From NCBI RefSeq assembly GCF_024628865.1, contig NZ_CP102384.1, positions 4,293,664-4,357,663 of the forward strand: DNA of 64,000 nucleotides, given 5' to 3'. Each line of letters starts with the position of its first letter. The first letter of the stretch is position 1. Shown here piece after piece: positions 60,001 through 64,000 of this stretch. The notes under the pieces were generated by a model. The model had not been told where the DNA came from, ran no database searches, and saw only the letters and a list, made by a program, of their open reading frames with translations. The DNA is from Sphingopyxis sp. DBS4 (GTDB taxonomy: Bacteria > Pseudomonadota > Alphaproteobacteria > Sphingomonadales > Sphingomonadaceae). A program made the position numbers and the translations under genes.

Positions 60001-61554
60001 TCAACCGAACCAGTTGAACGCGGCCGCTCCCGCCGCCGCGCCGACAAGCGCCGTCAGCGCATAACGCCACCAGACGCGTCTCTCGCCCTTTTCCCACATC
60101 AGCGCGACGTCGGGCAGCGGCGGTGCGGGCGGTGCGCCGCCGGGCTTCGGCAATTGCGCGTCGAGGCGGCGGATGATGTCGGGGATCAGCGCGAGTGTCT
60201 TGCCCTGTTCGCGCAGGCCGTCGGCGAGCGCGGCTTCGGGGCCGAGTTCGTCGCGAATCCATTCGCGCACGAAGGGGCCGGAAACGTCCCACATGTTGAT
60301 CTTCGGATCGAGCATCGTCGCCACGCCCTCGACCATCACCATCGTCTTTTGCAGCAGCAGCAGGTGCGGCTGGGTCTGCATGTCGAAATCGCGGGTGATC
60401 GCGAACAGCCCGTCGAGCATCTGGCCGACGCTTAGCTCGCTCACCGGCTTGCCGCGCATTGGCTCGCCGACCGCGCGCAGCGCCGTCGCGAACTCCTCGA
60501 CGCTGTGATAGTCGGGGACATATTGCGCCTCGAAATGTATCTCGGCGACGCGGCGGTAATTGCCGGTGGTGAGGCCATAGAGGATCTCGGCGAGCCAGTA
60601 GCGCGCCTGGCGGTTGATCCGCCCCATGATGCCGAAATCGACCGCGGCGATCGTGCCGTCGCCTTTCACGAACAAATTGCCCTGATGCATGTCGGCGTGG
60701 AAGAAACCTTCGGCAATCGCCTGGCGGAGGAAGGCGTTGACGAGGTTCGCCGCCAGCGTCTCCATGTCGTGTCCCGCGGCGATGAGCTGGTCGCGGTGCG
60801 AAATTTTGATGCCGTCGATCCAGTCGAGGGTCATCACGCGGCTCGCAGTGCGGTCCCAGTCTATCGCGGGCACTTCATAGGTCGGCACCCCGACCATCGC
60901 GTCGGCGAGCTCGGAGGCCGAGGCCGCCTCGCGGCGCAGGTCGAGCTCGCGCAAGGTCCAGCGGCGGAAATTGGCGATCACCTGTCGCGGACGCAATCGG
61001 CTCGCCTCGCCTCCAAATGCCTCGAGATGCGCGGCCGCCCATTCATAGGTTTCGATGTCGCGCGCGAACTGCTTGTCGATGCCGGGCCGGCGGACCTTCA
61101 CCGCGACCTGGCGGCCGTCGGTCGTCACGGCGCGGTGCACCTGTGCGATCGAGGCAGAGCCAACGGGTTCGGCGTCGAATTCGGCATAAAGGCTTCCGAG
61201 GGGTGCCTCGAAGGTCTGTTCAATCTCCTGCCGGATGCGCTCGAAACCGACCGGCGCAAGCGCGTCCTGCAAGGTCAGCAGGTTGCGCGCGGCCTCTTCG
61301 CCGACAAGGTCGGGGCGCGTCGCGAGCGTCTGGCCGAGCTTGACTGCAGCGGGGCCGATCGCCTGAAAGGCCGCGGCATAATCGGGCACCTTCGGCTGGA
61401 TCGTCCCGAACCGCGCGAGGCGACACAGGCGCTTGACGCCCGGCGGGGTCTGCGGCGCACTCTCGATCCCGCGCAGCGCGCCGTGGCGCGCGAGGATTCG
61501 CCCCCATTTCAGCAGCCGAAAGATGTGGGTGATGGGGCGGGTCAAGCTTTCCAC
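60001..61554 (-). CDS. ubiB: Ubiquinone biosynthesis kinase-like protein UbiB
   Basis: 517 residues from a GTG at 61554, overlapping the ubiE end by 13 bp. The ADCK/ABC1 signatures are present: PAAVKLGQTLATRPDL (KxGQ), GSASIAQVHRAVTTDG (Ala-rich nucleotide loop), GFFHADMHQGNLFV and AVDFGIMGRI. Two C-terminal TM helices anchor it (WWRYALTALVGAAAGAAAF is the last). UbiB supports coenzyme Q assembly, probably by ATP-driven lipid extraction. Confidence 0.95.
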   Translation of the reverse strand: MESLTRPITHIFRLLKWGRILARHGALRGIESAPQTPPGVKRLCRLARFGTIQPKVPDYAAAFQAIGPAAVKLGQTLATRPDLVGEEAARNLLTLQDALAPVGFERIRQEIEQTFEAPLGSLYAEFDAEPVGSASIAQVHRAVTTDGRQVAVKVRRPGIDKQFARDIETYEWAAAHLEAFGGEASRLRPRQVIANFRRWTLRELDLRREAASASELADAMVGVPTYEVPAIDWDRTASRVMTLDWIDGIKISHRDQLIAAGHDMETLAANLVNAFLRQAIAEGFFHADMHQGNLFVKGDGTIAAVDFGIMGRINRQARYWLAEILYGLTTGNYRRVAEIHFEAQYVPDYHSVEEFATALRAVGEPMRGKPVSELSVGQMLDGLFAITRDFDMQTQPHLLLLQKTMVMVEGVATMLDPKINMWDVSGPFVREWIRDELGPEAALADGLREQGKTLALIPDIIRRLDAQLPKPGGAPPAPPLPDVALMWEKGERRVWWRYALTALVGAAAGAAAFNWFG

Positions 61555-62279
61555 CCGCTGTGGATCGCGACGAGTCCGCCCATGATCGGCTCGACCTTCA
61601 CCGCGGTGAATCCGGCCTCGCGGATCATCCGGGCGAATTCGGGCATCGGCGGGAAGCGGCGGATCGACTCGATCAGATAGCGATAACTATCCTCGTCCTG
61701 CGCGATCAGTTTGCCGAGCTTTGGCACCAGATGGTGCGAATAGGCGTCGTAGGCCTGCGCGAAACCGGGCCATTCGTTGGTCGAGAATTCGAGGCAGAAG
61801 AAGCGCCCGCCATAGCGCAGCACGCGGTGTGCTTCGCTGAGTGCGGCCGGAATGTCGGTGACGTTGCGGATGCCGAAAGCGATCGTATAGGCGTCGAAGA
61901 ACTGATCGGGGAAGGAGAGCTTCTCGGCATTCTGCTCGGACCAGACGAGGCTGTCGATGCCGCGCTCGACCGCGCGCTCCATGCCGACGCCCAGCATGTC
62001 GGGATTGATGTCGGCGACGGTGATGCTGGCGCCCGAGCGCTCCATGCGAAAGGCGATGTCGCCGGTGCCGCCTGCCATGTCGAGGATCGCCTCTCCGCTG
62101 CGTGGCTTCACGCGGCGCACGAAGCGGTCCTTCCAGAGGCGGTGCATCCCGCCCGACATCGCGTCGTTCATGATGTCGTATTTGCGTGCGACGCGGCTGA
62201 ACACCTCGCCGACCATAGCGGTCTTCTCGGTCGCCGGAACCTGTTCGTAACCGAAGCTGACGGTGTCGGGGGTAGCCAT
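61542..62279 (-). CDS. ubiE: Demethylmenaquinone/2-methoxy-6-polyprenyl-benzoquinol methylase UbiE
   Basis: 245 residues. The SAM motif reads AILDMAGGTGDIAFRMERSG. The family signatures KYDIMNDAMSGGMHRLWKDR near the N-terminus and AFGIRNVTDIPAALSEAHRV are typical. It performs the C-methylation of ubiquinone synthesis. First gene of the long minus-strand operon, divergent from mutM with a 93-bp gap. Confidence 0.96.
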   Translation of the reverse strand: MATPDTVSFGYEQVPATEKTAMVGEVFSRVARKYDIMNDAMSGGMHRLWKDRFVRRVKPRSGEAILDMAGGTGDIAFRMERSGASITVADINPDMLGVGMERAVERGIDSLVWSEQNAEKLSFPDQFFDAYTIAFGIRNVTDIPAALSEAHRVLRYGGRFFCLEFSTNEWPGFAQAYDAYSHHLVPKLGKLIAQDEDSYRYLIESIRRFPPMPEFARMIREAGFTAVKVEPIMGGLVAIHSGWKA

Positions 62280-62372
62280 TTATGCGCGCCTTTACGGGGA
62301 GTGTGGAAGTGCGCTCCGGCCTTTAGCGAGGCCTTGCCGCCCGCGCAAATGGCGCGTAGCCCGATGCGCGAT

Positions 62373-63185
62373 ATGCCCGAACTTCCCGAAGTCGAAACCA
62401 CCGTCCGCGGCCTTGCGCCTTTCCTCGAAGGGCAAAGGCTGACGGCGGTCACGACCTTCCGCCCCGACCTTCGCCGCCCCTTTCCCGCCGATCTCGCGCA
62501 GCGGCTCACCGGCGCGACGGTCACCACCCTGTCGCGCCGCGCCAAATATGGCATCGTGTCGACCGACCGCGACGATCATATGATCTTCCACCTCGGCATG
62601 TCGGGGCGCTGGCGGACCGAGGGCGGCGAGGCGGGGAAGCACGACCATCTGCTGCTCGAAACCGGCGCGGGGCACCGGCTGTTCCTTCACGATCCACGGC
62701 GATTCGGGTCGGTCGACCTGGTGAACGGCGATCCGCTGGCGCTGTTCCCGGCGTTCGTGACCCTGGGGCCCGAGCCTTTGTCCGACGATTTCGATGCTGC
62801 CTGTCTGGCACGGGCGCTGGCCGGACGGCGCGCGCCGATCAAGGCGATGCTGCTCGACCAGACGATCGTCGCCGGACTCGGCAACATCTATGTCTGCGAA
62901 GCGCTCAACATGGCGAAGATCTCGCCGCTGAAGCCCGCGGCCGATGTGGCGCGCGCGAAACTCGCGGCGCTGGTGCCCGCGATCAAGGCGGTGTTGACCG
63001 CCGCGATCGCCGCGGGCGGATCGACCTTGCGCGATTTCCTGAGTCCTGAGGGCGACCTCGGCTATTTCGCGAAGGACTGGCGCGTCTATGGGCGCGAGGG
63101 CGAGCCATGCGAATGCGGCGGGACGATCGCGCGCGTCGTGCAGAGCGGGCGATCGACCTTCTTTTGCCCGAAATGCCAGCGTTGA
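62373..63185 (+). CDS. mutM: Formamidopyrimidine-DNA glycosylase
   Basis: 270 residues from MPELPEVETTVRGLAPF (62373), with the catalytic Pro1 and Glu2. HLGMSGRW, HDPRRFGSVDLV and DQTIVAGLGNIYVCEAL are family hallmarks. The C-terminal zinc finger reads PCECGGTI...FFCPKCQR, with C-x-C rather than the usual C-x2-C in its first half. It removes 8-oxoguanine and formamidopyrimidines. It is divergent from ubiE and co-oriented with rpsT. Confidence 0.96.
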   Translation: MPELPEVETTVRGLAPFLEGQRLTAVTTFRPDLRRPFPADLAQRLTGATVTTLSRRAKYGIVSTDRDDHMIFHLGMSGRWRTEGGEAGKHDHLLLETGAGHRLFLHDPRRFGSVDLVNGDPLALFPAFVTLGPEPLSDDFDAACLARALAGRRAPIKAMLLDQTIVAGLGNIYVCEALNMAKISPLKPAADVARAKLAALVPAIKAVLTAAIAAGGSTLRDFLSPEGDLGYFAKDWRVYGREGEPCECGGTIARVVQSGRSTFFCPKCQR

Positions 63186-63374
63186 GGGGGCTTTGTGCCG
63201 CAATAGGCATTGACCGGACAGCCCTTCGTGGCTATGGGCGCACCCTTCGAGCAGGGTCCGGTCGTCCGGAACCGGCCGCATCCGGACATTGATTCGCCGC
63301 ACCTCGCGCGATTCGGCTGCTCCGATGAGGCTGTGCTCCGACCATGTTGACCGTTTGAAAGACTAGAGGAATTT

Positions 63375-63638
63375 ATGGCCAATACGCCGCAGGCAAAGAA
63401 GCGCATCCGTCGCAACCAGGCGCGCGCTACCGTGAACAAGAATCGCGTTTCGCGCATCCGCACGCTGGTGAAGAAGGTCGAGGCGGCCGTCGCTTCGGGT
63501 GACAAGGATGCTGCGGCGACCGCGCTGAAGGCTGCGCAGCCTGAAATGGCGCGCGGTGTTGCCAAGGGCGTGCTCCACAAGAATACGGTTGCCCGCAAAT
63601 ATTCGCGCCTGACCAAGAGCGTGAACGCGATCGCCTGA
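63375..63638 (+). CDS. rpsT: 30S ribosomal protein S20
   Basis: 87 residues, [20 protein letters not shown] to [13 protein letters not shown], very basic and entirely helical, as S20 should be. Conserved segments include [19 protein letters not shown] and [15 protein letters not shown]. An AGAGGAA Shine-Dalgarno precedes the ATG. The 190-bp gap from mutM holds its promoter region. A strong terminator follows. Confidence 0.97.
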   Translation: MANTPQAKKRIRRNQARATVNKNRVSRIRTLVKKVEAAVASGDKDAAATALKAAQPEMARGVAKGVLHKNTVARKYSRLTKSVNAIA

Positions 63639-63659
63639 TCGATCGTCCCGAAAGGGTAC

Positions 63660-63697
63660 AAAAAAGCCCGCCGGCTCGATGCCGGCGGGCTTTTTTG
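63660..63697 (+). terminator. Rho-independent terminator of rpsT
   Basis: AAAAAGCCCGCCGGC, loop TCGAT, GCCGGCGGGCTTTTTT: a 10-bp GC stem flanked by A- and T-runs, a textbook bidirectional intrinsic terminator. Confidence 0.92.
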
Positions 63698-64000
63698 TGC
63701 GTCCCGGTTCGTGACTCCGCGATGGCAGTTGTGTTGCAGCGCGGTAAGTGACGGATTTGCTGCGATTCGCTGCTGTCATAATTGGCGTCACATATAAAAT
63801 GTTGAAAAATATAGAAAATCTGGAGTTCCGACGCGATTCCGACCCCCCTTGCGAGTCAAGATTTTTATTTCAGTATTTTTACACCCGCCGGGCTTGATCG
63901 ACTCGCGCCGCCTTGCCTAGACAGGGGGAGTCATCGGCCTTCGCCGGTGGCCGTCACATCGACATGATTCGTGCTCTTTCGGACTGCGTGTCCGGGACGG
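63698..64000 (+). promoter_or_regulatory. Non-coding region after rpsT, probable dnaA upstream region
   Basis: No gene is visible in these 303 bp. An AT-rich patch lies at 63785-63825 (TATAAAATGTTGAAAAATAT) and another at 63868-63890 (TTTTTATTTCAGTATTTTT). In Caulobacter and relatives dnaA follows rpsT, so this is likely its promoter region. No clear cluster of DnaA boxes (TTATCCACA type) is seen, so I do not call an origin. Confidence 0.4.

Noticed and set aside
63698..64000. Chromosomal origin of replication
   Set aside because: AT-rich patches exist but no cluster of recognisable DnaA boxes; only proximity to dnaA can be argued.
1..64000. CRISPR arrays, rRNA operons, insertion-sequence transposases
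   Set aside because: No regularly spaced direct repeats, no rRNA-like sequence and no transposase motif were seen; repeats present are inverted and without spacers of constant length.

Overview
The window is GC-rich DNA from a sphingomonad-type alphaproteobacterium, most likely Sphingopyxis or a close relative (inference). The signs are a TonB-dependent receptor beside a TPR-sulfotransferase, an alphaproteobacterial RNase E with a charged insert, an AsnC-type putR facing putA, dispersed GTCATCCCGGC-type inverted repeats, and a ubiE-ubiB-coaBC-dut block facing mutM-rpsT. That block lies next to dnaA in Caulobacter and relatives, so dnaA probably begins just beyond base 64000.

Left part (1-5.7 kb): a putA cut by the window edge with its divergent regulator putR, then a two-subunit acyl-CoA dehydrogenase pair. 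At 5.7-11.06 kb a small integrative element sits in a tRNA-Gly(CCC) gene. A 17-bp direct repeat of the tRNA 3' part marks both ends, and both ends carry the same pair of GGGGGC motifs with 6-bp spacing, probably integrase arm sites. The element carries a tyrosine integrase, an unrecognised two-membrane-segment protein, a 55-aa AlpA/excisionase-like HTH protein, another unknown gene, a decayed serine recombinase, an HTH protein, a small secreted protein and a possible 41-aa membrane peptide.

11-21 kb: a YeiH-type exporter with a divergent LysR regulator, then a complete RND efflux operon (unknown 136-aa leader gene, MFP, RND pump, outer membrane factor) with a divergent TetR and visible palindromic operators. 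21-33 kb is mostly housekeeping: S41 protease, rlmE/ppx, glycine-zipper protein, phytase/esterase-like protein, rpmB, tadA, cobB, dapB, an M48 protease, nth and an M20 peptidase. It is unusually dense in intergenic inverted repeats of several families.

33-41.5 kb: a coherent but unassigned catabolic or transport locus. A BetI-like TetR faces a translationally coupled Rieske oxygenase, FAD monooxygenase and CrtI/PYROXD2-like oxidoreductase. These converge on a TonB receptor-APC permease operon. I consider this the best candidate for an undescribed pathway in the window.

41.5-56.4 kb: a coupled group of an M48-TPR protease, an unusual membrane DsbA fusion and a TPR-sulfotransferase. Then come RNase E, an AmiC amidase coupled to a DSD1-type PLP enzyme, PBP1A, and RF2 coupled to a lipoprotein-like methyltransferase. 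56.4-62.3 kb is one long minus-strand operon (ubiE, ubiB, ccdA, ccdB, coaBC, dut, thiF-like, dsrE-like). A CcdAB-type toxin-antitoxin pair sits inside it, and a dispersed repeat is inserted in frame in the coaBC linker. The window ends with mutM, rpsT and a strong terminator. All identifications come from reading motifs in the translated sequence; no database search was run.
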